Assembly: GCA_036566745.1 (NCBI GenBank)
Contig: DATCVR010000219.1
Span: 1-24,400, forward strand
DNA from: DATCVR01 sp036566745
Lineage (GTDB): Bacteria > Actinomycetota > Actinomycetes > Jiangellales > Jiangellaceae
Reading direction: 5' to 3'
DNA: 24,400 nt
Below the pieces are notes generated by a model. It was not told where the DNA came from and made no database searches. It saw nothing but the letters and a program-made list of their open reading frames with translations. The translations under genes and the position numbers were made by a program. Below are positions 15,063 through 22,827 of this stretch, piece by piece; the stretch's first letter is position 1; every line of letters starts with the position of its first letter.

Positions 15063-16616
15063 ATGGCCGACGAGTACGACGTGATCATCGTGGGATCGGG
15101 AGCCGGCGGCGGCACACTGGCGCACCGGCTGGCTCCATCGGGCAAGCGGGTGCTGATCCTGGAGCGGGGCGACTGGCTGCCCCGCGAGATCGAGAACTGG
15201 GACGCCTCCGCCGTCTTCGTCGACAACCGGTACGTCTCGGAGGACACCTGGTACGACGACGTCGGCACCGCGTTCCAGCCGCAGGTCCACTACTTCGTGG
15301 GCGGGGCGACGAAGTTCTACGGGGCGGCGCTGTACCGGCTGCGGGAGCGGGACTTCGGCGACCTCGAGCACCACGGGGGGATGTCGCCGGCCTGGCCGAT
15401 CGGCTACGACGTGCTCGAGCCCTACTACACGCAGGCCGAGCAGCTGTATCAGGTGCACGGTGCCCGCGGCGAGGACCCGACGGATCCACCGGCCGGGGCG
15501 CCGTACCCGTTCCCGCCGGTGTCCCACGAGCCGCGGATCCAGCAGCTGTTCGACGATCTGTCCGCGGTGGGGCTGCACGCGTTCCACGCGCCCTGCGGGA
15601 TCATGCTCGACGAGGCGCACCCCGAGCTGAGCGCCTGCATCAGGTGCGCCACCTGCGACGGCTTCCCCTGCCTGGTGCACGCGAAGTCCGACGCCGACGT
15701 GATCGCCGTGCGTCCGTCGTTGCGCCGCGACAACGTCACGCTCGTGCGCAACGCGACGGTCCGGAGGCTGGAGACCGACCCGTCGGGGCGGCGCGTCACC
15801 ACGGTCGTCGCCGACGTCGACGGCGCGGAGCAGCGCTTCACCGGGTCGGTGGTGGTGGTCTCCGCCGGTGCCGCCAACTCGGCCAAGTTGCTGCTGGCCA
15901 GCGCCAACGACAGGCATCCGAACGGGCTGGCCAATGGCTCGGACCAGGTCGGCCGCAACTACATGTTCCACAACAGCCGCGCGTTCCTGGCCGTCTCGAT
16001 GGAGAAGAACGACACCCGGTTCCAGAAGACCCTGGGCATGAACGACTACTACTTCGGGGACGCCGACTTCGAGTATCCGATGGGCAACCTGCAGATGGTC
16101 GGCAAGTCGTCGGCGCCGATGTACCGGGGCGAGAAGCCGATCGAGACCGAGCTGGCCCCGACGTTCGCCCTCGACGAGGTCGCCGAGCGGGCCGTGGACT
16201 TCTGGCTCTCCGCCGAGGACCTGCCCGACCCCGACAATCGGGTCACCTTGGCTGACGACGGAAACGTCGCGCTGCGCTACACGCCGAACAACCGCGAGCC
16301 GCTCGAGCAGCTGTACCGCCGGGTGAAGAAGCACCTCAGTCATCTGGGCATGCACCCCCACCACCTCATTCCTCGCCAGGTGTACATGAAGAACGACATC
16401 CCGGTCGCGGGCTGCGCGCATCAGGCGGGCACCGTCCGGTTCGGGGCCGACCCGTCGACCTCGGTCCTCGACCCCGACTGCAAGGCGCATGAACTGGACA
16501 ACCTGTACGTCGTCGACACGAGCTTCTTCCCGAGTATCGGGGCGGTGAATCCGGCGCTCACCGCGATGGCCAACGCCCTGCGGGTCGGCGACCATCTGCT
16601 GTCGCGGCTCGGCTAG
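15063..16616 (+). CDS. GMC-family FAD oxidoreductase with a four-cysteine motif, 517 aa
   Basis: DVIIVGSGAGGGTLAHRLA near the N-terminus is the Rossmann FAD site, followed by VLILERGDW. The GMC C-terminal domain is marked by AGCAHQAGTVRFG with His453 and by GAVNPALTAMANALR with Asn496, the usual active-site pair. An unusual feature is CIRCATCDGFPC at 192-203 (C-x2-C-x2-C-x4-C), followed by LVHAKSDADV. Four closely spaced cysteines could hold an iron-sulfur cluster or zinc. GMC enzymes oxidise sugars, alcohols or sterols. No Tat signal is seen. GAGGAGG precedes the ATG. The next gene, an aldose-epimerase homologue, makes a sugar substrate plausible. Confidence 0.88.
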   Translation: MADEYDVIIVGSGAGGGTLAHRLAPSGKRVLILERGDWLPREIENWDASAVFVDNRYVSEDTWYDDVGTAFQPQVHYFVGGATKFYGAALYRLRERDFGDLEHHGGMSPAWPIGYDVLEPYYTQAEQLYQVHGARGEDPTDPPAGAPYPFPPVSHEPRIQQLFDDLSAVGLHAFHAPCGIMLDEAHPELSACIRCATCDGFPCLVHAKSDADVIAVRPSLRRDNVTLVRNATVRRLETDPSGRRVTTVVADVDGAEQRFTGSVVVVSAGAANSAKLLLASANDRHPNGLANGSDQVGRNYMFHNSRAFLAVSMEKNDTRFQKTLGMNDYYFGDADFEYPMGNLQMVGKSSAPMYRGEKPIETELAPTFALDEVAERAVDFWLSAEDLPDPDNRVTLADDGNVALRYTPNNREPLEQLYRRVKKHLSHLGMHPHHLIPRQVYMKNDIPVAGCAHQAGTVRFGADPSTSVLDPDCKAHELDNLYVVDTSFFPSIGAVNPALTAMANALRVGDHLLSRLG

Positions 16617-16639
16617 CCGGCGACGCGAGGACCGCGACG

Positions 16640-17590
16640 ATGACCGTCGAAGCCGTCCGCGGCGGACCCCCGTCCGGGCACCAGTTCGTCATCGCGCACC
16701 GGGAGATGCGGGCGGAGGTCTCGGAGGTCGGCGCGACCCTGCGCGGCTTCACCGTCGGCGGTCGGGACGTGGTCGAGGGCTTCGGGATCGACGAACGTGC
16801 GACCGACGGGCGCGGTCAGGTCCTCGCACCCTGGCCGAACCGGCTCACCGACGGCCGCTACCGGTACGGCGGTCGTGACTGCCAGGCACCGCTCAACGAG
16901 CCCGGCCGGCAGGACGCGATCCACGGTCTGGTGCGCTGGCTGGCCTGGTCGCCGGTCGCGCAGGAGCCGACGTCGGTCACCCTGTCGTGTGCGCTGCGGC
17001 CGCAGCCGGGGTACGAATGGCGGCTCGACTTCCAGCTCACCTACGCCCTCGACGACGCCGGGCTGAGCGTGGCCTTACGGGCGGTCAACGCCGGCACGCT
17101 GCGGGCTCCGCTGGGCGTCGGGTTTCATCCGTACGTCACGCTCGGGGCCGGCTCGATCGACGGGCTCCACCTGACCGTTCCCGCGACCACCCGGCTCGAT
17201 CCCAGCGGCCGGACGGCCGGGCAGCCCGCGATGTCGCCGGTCGCGGCCACGCCGTGGGACTTCACCCGGGCCCGCCGGATCGGGACCACGCGCCTGGACA
17301 CGGCCTTCGGCGGGCTGATCCGCGGCGACGACCGGCGGGCCGTGGCGCGGTTGGAGGACCTGGACGACCGCCGGTCCGTCCGGCTGTGGGTCGACGACGC
17401 CTTCCGCTACCTGATGGTCTACACCGCGGACGAGGTAGGTCGGCCCGAGCGACGCCGGACCGCGGTGGCGATCGAGCCGATGACCTGTCCGCCGGACGCC
17501 TTCCGTTCCGGCGTCGACCTGATCGAGCTGGATCCGGGGGAGTCGTGGCAGGGTAGCTGGGGACTCATGGCGTCGCCGTGGCTCGGGTAG
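16640..17590 (+). CDS. Aldose 1-epimerase family protein, 316 aa
   Basis: The galactose-mutarotase fold is indicated by LAPWPNRLTDGRY (62-74), DAIHGLVR with His95, GVGFHPYVTLG with His163, and AIEPMTCPPDAFRSG with the catalytic Glu279. These match the sugar-binding arginine, the two histidines and the glutamate base of GalM-type enzymes, which interconvert alpha and beta anomers of aldoses. It follows the GMC oxidoreductase by 23 bases, so it is probably the last gene of the operon. Its stop is 12 bases from the end of the convergent MFS gene, with no obvious terminator in between. Confidence 0.9.
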   Translation: MTVEAVRGGPPSGHQFVIAHREMRAEVSEVGATLRGFTVGGRDVVEGFGIDERATDGRGQVLAPWPNRLTDGRYRYGGRDCQAPLNEPGRQDAIHGLVRWLAWSPVAQEPTSVTLSCALRPQPGYEWRLDFQLTYALDDAGLSVALRAVNAGTLRAPLGVGFHPYVTLGAGSIDGLHLTVPATTRLDPSGRTAGQPAMSPVAATPWDFTRARRIGTTRLDTAFGGLIRGDDRRAVARLEDLDDRRSVRLWVDDAFRYLMVYTADEVGRPERRRTAVAIEPMTCPPDAFRSGVDLIELDPGESWQGSWGLMASPWLG

Positions 17591-17602
17591 GTGACCGTCG
17601 GT

Positions 17603-19207
17603 TCAGCTGGCATCGTCGGGGCCCGCCGACGGCGCCGTGTCCGGGACCGCTCGGGTGTCCGCGGCGTGGTACTCGGCGAGCAGGCGGGTCTCGTCGTCCT
17701 TCGTCGGGAACAGCAAGAACACCAGCGCCGCTCCGACGAGGATGGCGGCGATGCCCGCGCCGTACGCCCAGTCGGCACCGTCGACGAACGACGACTCGGC
17801 CGCTGCCGTGATCGCGTTCGAGTACTCCGGGTACCGCTCCGCGGTCGCCTCCGCGGACGAGAACGACTTCAGCAGTTCGGACTGCACGCTGTCGGTGATC
17901 TGCGCCTTGTTCGGCGCGGACGCGATCGCGGAGGAGACCGCGGAGGCGTAACCTGCGGCGAGCAGGGCGCCCAGAATCGACTGCATGATCGCTCCGCCGA
18001 GGTCGCGTTGCAGGTCAGCGGTGCCGGACGCCATACCGGCGCGTAACACGGGGACCGATCCCGTCAGTGAATGCGACGCCGGGGTTCCGGCGAATCCGAC
18101 CCCGGCACCGACGAACGCGTAGGCCAGGCCGATGGCCCAGTACGAGCTGCCCTCGCGCCACAGCACCAGCATGATCACGAAGCCGACCAGGCAGCACGCG
18201 TATCCGATGAGCAGGGTGAAGCGCGACCCCCGGGCTTCGACCAGCTTCGCTGACCGCGGCGCCACCAGCACCATCAGCACGGCGGCCGGCAGGATGGACA
18301 GGCCCGCCTCGAAGGTGGAGTACCCGAGCACGTTCTGCAGGAACTGCTGACCGACGAACATGGCGCCCATCAGCGTCCCGAACACGATGATCCCGGCGAC
18401 CGCCGCCACCCAGAAGATGCGACGGCCGGCGATGGTCAGGTCGTAGAGCGGATTCCGGGCGCGCCGCTGGCGGATGACGAAGGCGGCCGCCGCGGCCAGC
18501 GCGATCACGGCCAGGCCGATGGCGAGGGACCCCTTGTTCGGGACCGGGGCGAAGTTGATCGCGAGCACGAGTGACCCGACCAGCACGACCGAGAGGATCC
18601 CACCGAGGTTGTCCACCGGGTCTGTCGTCTCGTTGACATGGCTCGGAACGAACAGGATGGCCAGCACGAGCGCGACGGCGACGAGGGGCAGCGTGATCAG
18701 GAAGACCGAGCCCCACCAGAACCGCTCCAGCAGCCACCCGGACAATAGCGGACCGAGCGCCGCGATCGCGCCACCGATGCCGGACCACAACGCGATCGAG
18801 CGGGTGCGGGCCGCTCCCGACCACAACGCGGTGATCAGGGCGAGCGTGGTGGGGTAGGCCATGCCCGCGGACACCCCGCCGAGGATCCGGGCGACGACGA
18901 GGACGCCGTCGTCGGGAGCGTACGCGGCCAGCAGGCATGCCGGGATCGACAGCACGACGCCGATGAGCATCAGGAGCTTGCGCCCGTAGCGGTCGCCCAG
19001 GCCGCCGAAGTAGAGCACGGATGCCGCCAGGCCCAGCGAGTACCCCACCGCCACGAGGTCCAACGTGGTCTGGGACGAGTCGAAGGCCTTCCCGATGTCC
19101 GGCAGGGCGACGTTCGCGACCGCGAGGTTGAGGTTCGCCACCGCCGCCACCAGGATCAGGCCGGCGAGGGTCAGCCCCGATCGCTGCGGAGCCGTCGCGT
19201 TGGTCAC
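17603..19207 (-). CDS. MFS transporter of the DHA2 (14-helix) type, 534 aa
   Basis: The length and helix pattern fit the 14-segment drug:H+ antiporter group. LNLAVANVALPDIGKAFDSS is the helix 1 motif and GGLGDRYGRK (68-77) is motif A between helices 2 and 3. A long hydrophilic loop (about residues 430-475, KAQITDSVQSELLKSF) lies before the last helix, and a charged tail ends the protein. Substrate prediction from sequence is unreliable; drugs or metabolites are both possible. The GTG at 19207 is 22 bases after the zwf stop, so the two are likely co-transcribed. Confidence 0.88.
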   Translation of the reverse strand: MTNATAPQRSGLTLAGLILVAAVANLNLAVANVALPDIGKAFDSSQTTLDLVAVGYSLGLAASVLYFGGLGDRYGRKLLMLIGVVLSIPACLLAAYAPDDGVLVVARILGGVSAGMAYPTTLALITALWSGAARTRSIALWSGIGGAIAALGPLLSGWLLERFWWGSVFLITLPLVAVALVLAILFVPSHVNETTDPVDNLGGILSVVLVGSLVLAINFAPVPNKGSLAIGLAVIALAAAAAFVIRQRRARNPLYDLTIAGRRIFWVAAVAGIIVFGTLMGAMFVGQQFLQNVLGYSTFEAGLSILPAAVLMVLVAPRSAKLVEARGSRFTLLIGYACCLVGFVIMLVLWREGSSYWAIGLAYAFVGAGVGFAGTPASHSLTGSVPVLRAGMASGTADLQRDLGGAIMQSILGALLAAGYASAVSSAIASAPNKAQITDSVQSELLKSFSSAEATAERYPEYSNAITAAAESSFVDGADWAYGAGIAAILVGAALVFLLFPTKDDETRLLAEYHAADTRAVPDTAPSAGPDDAS

Positions 19208-19229
19208 AGGCCTACACGTCCCGTCGTGC

Positions 19230-20639
19230 TTACGGCGCCACCCACGGGGCGTGCCATCCGCCGTGGTCGGCCGTCAGCCCGTCCGCAGCCTGCGGGCCCC
19301 ACGAGCCCGGGGCGTAGGCATGAACCGGCGGCGGTGAGTCGAGCAGCGGTTGCATGACCCGCCAGGTCTCCTCGACCCCGTCCTGGCGTGCGAACCGGGT
19401 GCTGTTGCCCACCATTGCGGCGTGCAGCAGCACTTCGTACGGCGTCGGTCCTTCCCCGCCTTCGGCCTCGAACTCCATGTCGAGCTGGATCGGTGCGGCA
19501 CCGGCCACATCGGCCCGCCGGGCGTCGAGGACGACTCGGGTTCCGGTGGACGGGTCCAGCTTCACCACGAGCTGGTTCGGCTCGGCCACCTGGCCGGTCG
19601 GTCCGAACCCCAGTCGGGGCGGATGCTTGAAGACCAGCCTGAGTTCGGTCTGCGTGGCCCGGAGACGCTTGCCGGTGCGGATGAAGAAGGGGACACCGGC
19701 CCATCGCCAGTTCTCGATCTCGATCCGCAATGCCGCGTAGGTCTCCGTCGTCGAGCCCGAGGCGACGCCGTCGACGTCGAGGTAGCCGTCGTACTGGCCG
19801 CGCACGTAGTGAGCGGGGTCGGCCGCGACGACGGAGCGGAAGAGGGACACCTGGGCCTCTTTGATGGTCCTCGGGTCACCCCGCGACGGCGCCTCCATCG
19901 CGGCGGCCGCGACGACCTGCATGAGGTGGTTGACCACGACGTCGCGCAGCGCTCCGACCGGATCGTAGAAGTGGCCGCGGTCGTCGACGCCGAAGCTCTC
20001 CGCCATCGTGATCTGGACGCACCGCAGGTAGTTACGGTTCCAGACCGGCTCCAGCATCGTGTTGGCGAAGCGGAGGAACAGGATCTCCTCGATGCCCATC
20101 TTCCCGAGGTAGTGGTCGATCCGGTACAGCTGCGATTCGTCGATGTGCTGGTGCAACTCCTCGGCGAGCGTGTGGGCCGACGCGAGGTCGTGCCCGAAGG
20201 GCTTCTCCACCACCACGCGCGCCGACTCGGTCAGGCCCGCCTCGGCCAGTCCCTTGACCACCGTCCCGAACAGGAACGGTGGGATCTCGAGGTAGAAGAC
20301 CGGGTGCTCGGCGGCCTTGATCGCCTCGCCGACGCGTCCGTACGTCTCCGGATCGGTGAAGTCGCCGTGCACGTACGACAGACGTGCGGCGAAGCGATCG
20401 AAGACGGCATGGTCGAGCTGCTCACCGGTGCCTTCGATCGACTCGCGCGCGCGGTTCACGAGCTGTTCCGCCGTCCAGTCGTCGACCGCGACGCCGACGA
20501 TCGGACACTGCAGCAAGCCCCGGGCCTCGAGCCGGTACAACGACCGGAACGTCATCACCCGGGCCAGGTCACCTGTGATTCCGAAGATCACGAAGACATC
20601 GCCGAGCGGCTGATCCGTGCTCTCACTGATCGTCGTCAT
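19230..20639 (-). CDS. zwf: Glucose-6-phosphate dehydrogenase
   Basis: The enzyme oxidises glucose 6-phosphate to 6-phosphogluconolactone and makes NADPH. GITGDLA (20-26) is the dinucleotide loop, EKPFG (145-149) and RIDHYLGK (173-180) are the substrate-site signatures, and RGHFYDPVGALRDVVVNHL carries the probable catalytic His238. The loop is divergent: canonical enzymes have GASGDLAKRK, here GITGDLARVM, and RIDHYLGK is followed by MG rather than E. It is therefore a second-type Zwf, and may not be the housekeeping copy. GGAGGTAGGG precedes ATG 20639, which is preferred to the TTG at 20651. At 469 aa it is of normal length. Confidence 0.93.
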   Translation of the reverse strand: MTTISESTDQPLGDVFVIFGITGDLARVMTFRSLYRLEARGLLQCPIVGVAVDDWTAEQLVNRARESIEGTGEQLDHAVFDRFAARLSYVHGDFTDPETYGRVGEAIKAAEHPVFYLEIPPFLFGTVVKGLAEAGLTESARVVVEKPFGHDLASAHTLAEELHQHIDESQLYRIDHYLGKMGIEEILFLRFANTMLEPVWNRNYLRCVQITMAESFGVDDRGHFYDPVGALRDVVVNHLMQVVAAAAMEAPSRGDPRTIKEAQVSLFRSVVAADPAHYVRGQYDGYLDVDGVASGSTTETYAALRIEIENWRWAGVPFFIRTGKRLRATQTELRLVFKHPPRLGFGPTGQVAEPNQLVVKLDPSTGTRVVLDARRADVAGAAPIQLDMEFEAEGGEGPTPYEVLLHAAMVGNSTRFARQDGVEETWRVMQPLLDSPPPVHAYAPGSWGPQAADGLTADHGGWHAPWVAP

Positions 20640-20794
20640 CCCTACCTCCAAGGCCGTCGTCAGCGCGGCGTGGAGCCGTCAGCGGGGCCGATGGCTGGAC
20701 CAACGATCTCGCCGGGATCACGTCGGCGCTTCGTCCAGACCGGATGACGTGTGGAGCGGAGTACGAACCACAGCGGCGCGTGAGAGCCGAATCA

Positions 20795-20815
20795 GGGCAC
20801 CTGGTCGCGGTGCCC
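20795..20815 (-). terminator. Stem-loop after the SDR gene
   Basis: GGGCACC (20795-20801) and GGTGCCC (20809-20815) form a perfect 7-bp stem with a 7-base loop, 4 bases beyond the stop of the SDR-like gene. It separates that gene from zwf. Confidence 0.6.
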
Positions 20816-20819
20816 GGGG

Positions 20820-21740
20820 TCAGGCCAGCTCTTCCTTGAACCCCTGCCGCCACGAGGGATAACGCAGCTCCCAGCCGAGCTCCCGCTTCGCCTTGGCGTT
20901 GGAGAAGGCGCGCGCCTCGGTCATCATCGTCACCGCCACGTCCCCGGCCAGCAGTCGGGCCAGCCAGGTGGGGACCCGCGTCGGTGGCTTCGCGCCGGCG
21001 CACTCCGCGAGATAGGGCAGCCACTCGTGCGCCGGGGCCGGTTCGTCGTCGACGACGTTGAACAAGCCCCTCGCGGTCTGCTCCACGGCCAGGACCGTAG
21101 CGCTCGCCGCGTCGTCGAGATGCACCCACGAGCAGTACCCGGTGCCGGCCCCGACAAGCGGGAACTGCCGCTTGCGCACGGGCGCGACCAGATCGTCGGT
21201 GGAGCCCGGCCCGTAGAGCCAGCCGTAGCGCAGGGCCGCGCCGCCGGCCTTGACGACTACGTCCTCGACGTGCCGGATCGCCTCCATCCCCGGCTGCGCG
21301 CTCGTCCCCGGGAGCAGGTCCAGCGGGTCCTCCTCGGTCTTCACCCAGCCGCCCTGGCGGATGCCGTTCCAGCCGGCGTAGCTCTGGGCGACGACATGGA
21401 CCCCGCCGGTCGCCTCGGCAGCGGCCATCAGGTTGTCGGTGCCCTCGGTGCGCAACCGATTGGTGGTGGCGAACCAGCGGTCCATGTGCTTCAGGTCGGG
21501 CTTGCCGGCGATCGCGGTCATCTGGTGCACGATCGCATCCGGCCGGGCGGCTGCCACCACCTCACCGACCGACGCCGCGTCCAGCCCGTCCATCACGACC
21601 GCCTCGGCGCCGAGCTGTCGCAGCAGGCCCACCTTGCCCGGGCCCGTCGTCGTGGCCGTCACCTGGTGACCCCGCGCCACCAGCTGCGGCACCAGTCGCC
21701 GCCCCAGGACCCCGGCCCCGCCCGCTACGAACACCCGCAT
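20820..21740 (-). CDS. NAD(P)-dependent epimerase/dehydratase-like protein (extended SDR), 306 aa
   Basis: VAGGAGVLGRRL (5-16) is the Rossmann glycine motif. LRYGWLYGPGS (170-180) and VHLDDAASATVLAVE are the typical extended-SDR segments for substrate and domain closure, and GLFNVVDDEPAPAHEWL follows. The catalytic YxxxK is not visible where expected: the segment reads QPGMEAIRHVE, with no tyrosine. The protein may be an atypical SDR that binds NAD(P)H without classical catalysis. The ATG at 21740 has GGGAAGG about 8 bases upstream; an ATG two codons earlier is too close to that site. Its promoter region holds a short palindrome at 21761-21773. Confidence 0.85.
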   Translation of the reverse strand: MRVFVAGGAGVLGRRLVPQLVARGHQVTATTTGPGKVGLLRQLGAEAVVMDGLDAASVGEVVAAARPDAIVHQMTAIAGKPDLKHMDRWFATTNRLRTEGTDNLMAAAEATGGVHVVAQSYAGWNGIRQGGWVKTEEDPLDLLPGTSAQPGMEAIRHVEDVVVKAGGAALRYGWLYGPGSTDDLVAPVRKRQFPLVGAGTGYCSWVHLDDAASATVLAVEQTARGLFNVVDDEPAPAHEWLPYLAECAGAKPPTRVPTWLARLLAGDVAVTMMTEARAFSNAKAKRELGWELRYPSWRQGFKEELA

Positions 21741-21760
21741 GACCATCACCTTCCCGATTC

Positions 21761-21773
21761 CAGAGACTCTCTG
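21761..21773. promoter_or_regulatory. Short palindrome in the divergent intergenic region
   Basis: CAGAGA-C-TCTCTG is a perfect 6-bp inverted repeat with one central base, 20 bases before the SDR start. It may be an operator; no regulator gene is adjacent. Confidence 0.35.
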
Positions 21774-21858
21774 AGATCTAGACGAGACAGCCCGGCCGAA
21801 TGTGATGTCGGACGGAAGATCAGGTGGGCTCCGAGGGCTCTGGCAACAAAGGATCTTG

Positions 21859-21895
21859 TAAGGTCTCACGGGTGCGCATCAGGGGTTGCGAGTGA
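21859..21895 (+). promoter_or_regulatory. Putative -10 box and 7-codon leaderless uORF before the methyltransferase
   Basis: TAAGGT (21859-21864) is followed by 7 bases and then GTG 21872, which opens a tiny frame MRIRGCE ending at TGA 21893-21895. If real, the methyltransferase transcript starts here with a leader of about 90 bases. The -35 is poor. Confidence 0.35.
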
Positions 21896-21959
21896 TCCGT
21901 GCCGACCCCAATCTGGTCCTCGCCGCACACCCGTGCCCACCTACCGAGGAGCGTCTCCC

Positions 21960-22775
21960 ATGTCCGATGAGCCGGTTTCCAAGATCCGCACCGACATCCC
22001 GCATTCGGCACGTATCTGGAACTACTGGATGGGGGGCAAGGACAACTACCAGATCGACCAGATCGTCGGCGACAAGAGTCTCGAGATCGACCCGGACATC
22101 GCCACCATGGCGGTCGAGTCGCGGCAGTTCCTGATTCGCGCGGTCCGCCACGTGGCCAGCGAGCACGGCATCCGCCAGTTCCTCGACATCGGGACCGGCC
22201 TGCCCACCATGCAGAACACCCACGAGGTCGCCCAGGGGGTGGCCCCGGAGTCGAAGGTCGTCTACGTCGACAACGACCCCGCGGTGTTGATCCACGCTCG
22301 GGCGTTGCTCACGAGCACCACCGACGAAGGCGTGACCGGCTACGTCGACTCCGACTTCAACGACCCCGAGCAGATCCTCGCCGACGCTCGCAACATCCTG
22401 AACTTCACGGAGCCGATCGCGGTCATGTTCATGGGTGTGCTCGGCCACGCCCAGACCTACGACGACCTGCGCCGCATCGTGTCCACGGTGCTCGACGCCG
22501 TCCCCTCCGGCAGCTACCTCATCTACTGGGACGGCACCACCGAGAGCGAGGCGTACGTGAAGCTCTGCGAGGAGTACGCCAAGACCGGCGGCGCCCCCTA
22601 CATTCCGCGCTCCCGCGACGAGCTCCGGTCGGTCTTCGACGGTCTCGAGCTGGTCAGCCCGGGTTTCGTGTCGATCACCCAATGGCACATCGAGGACGAC
22701 CTCGCCGACGACTTCGACGACGAGGTCGAGATCCAGCCGATCTCCGCGGTCGGGGGAGTGGCGCGCAAGCCCTGA
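21960..22775 (+). CDS. SAM-dependent methyltransferase, DUF574/Methyltransf_19 family, 271 aa
   Basis: HSARIWNYWMGGKDNYQID (15-33) is the N-terminal signature of this actinobacterial family. FLDIGTGLPTMQNTHEV (74-90) is the SAM-binding motif I, and VVYVDNDPAVLIHARALL (100-117) is the acidic end of strand 2 that holds the ribose. Substrates of the family are mostly unknown. GAGGAG precedes ATG 21960 by 9 bases. The frame is open far upstream, but that part is antisense to the SDR gene. It converges on the SAM hydrolase-like gene with a shared stem-loop at 22792-22824, so two SAM-using genes sit end to end. Confidence 0.92.
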   Translation: MSDEPVSKIRTDIPHSARIWNYWMGGKDNYQIDQIVGDKSLEIDPDIATMAVESRQFLIRAVRHVASEHGIRQFLDIGTGLPTMQNTHEVAQGVAPESKVVYVDNDPAVLIHARALLTSTTDEGVTGYVDSDFNDPEQILADARNILNFTEPIAVMFMGVLGHAQTYDDLRRIVSTVLDAVPSGSYLIYWDGTTESEAYVKLCEEYAKTGGAPYIPRSRDELRSVFDGLELVSPGFVSITQWHIEDDLADDFDDEVEIQPISAVGGVARKP

Positions 22776-22791
22776 TCCGATGATTCGGAGT

Positions 22792-22824
22792 GCCCGCTCC
22801 CCGATGGTTCGGTGACGAGCGGGC
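22792..22824. terminator. Bidirectional terminator between convergent genes
   Basis: GCCCGCTC (22792-22799) pairs with GAGCGGGC (22817-22824). Inside, CCGA (22801-22804) pairs with TCGG (22809-22812) around TGGT. A second small hairpin, TCCGA-TGAT-TCGGA, lies at 22776-22789. The position in the 52-base gap between two converging genes supports a role on both strands. Confidence 0.7.
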
Positions 22825-22827
22825 GCG

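Noticed and set aside
14895..16595. 566-codon minus-strand open frame
   Set aside because: Antisense to the GMC gene, which has all of its family motifs in order.
21027..21959. Upstream extension of the methyltransferase frame
   Set aside because: It is antisense to the SDR gene, and GAGGAG plus the DUF574 N-terminal signature fix the start at 21960.
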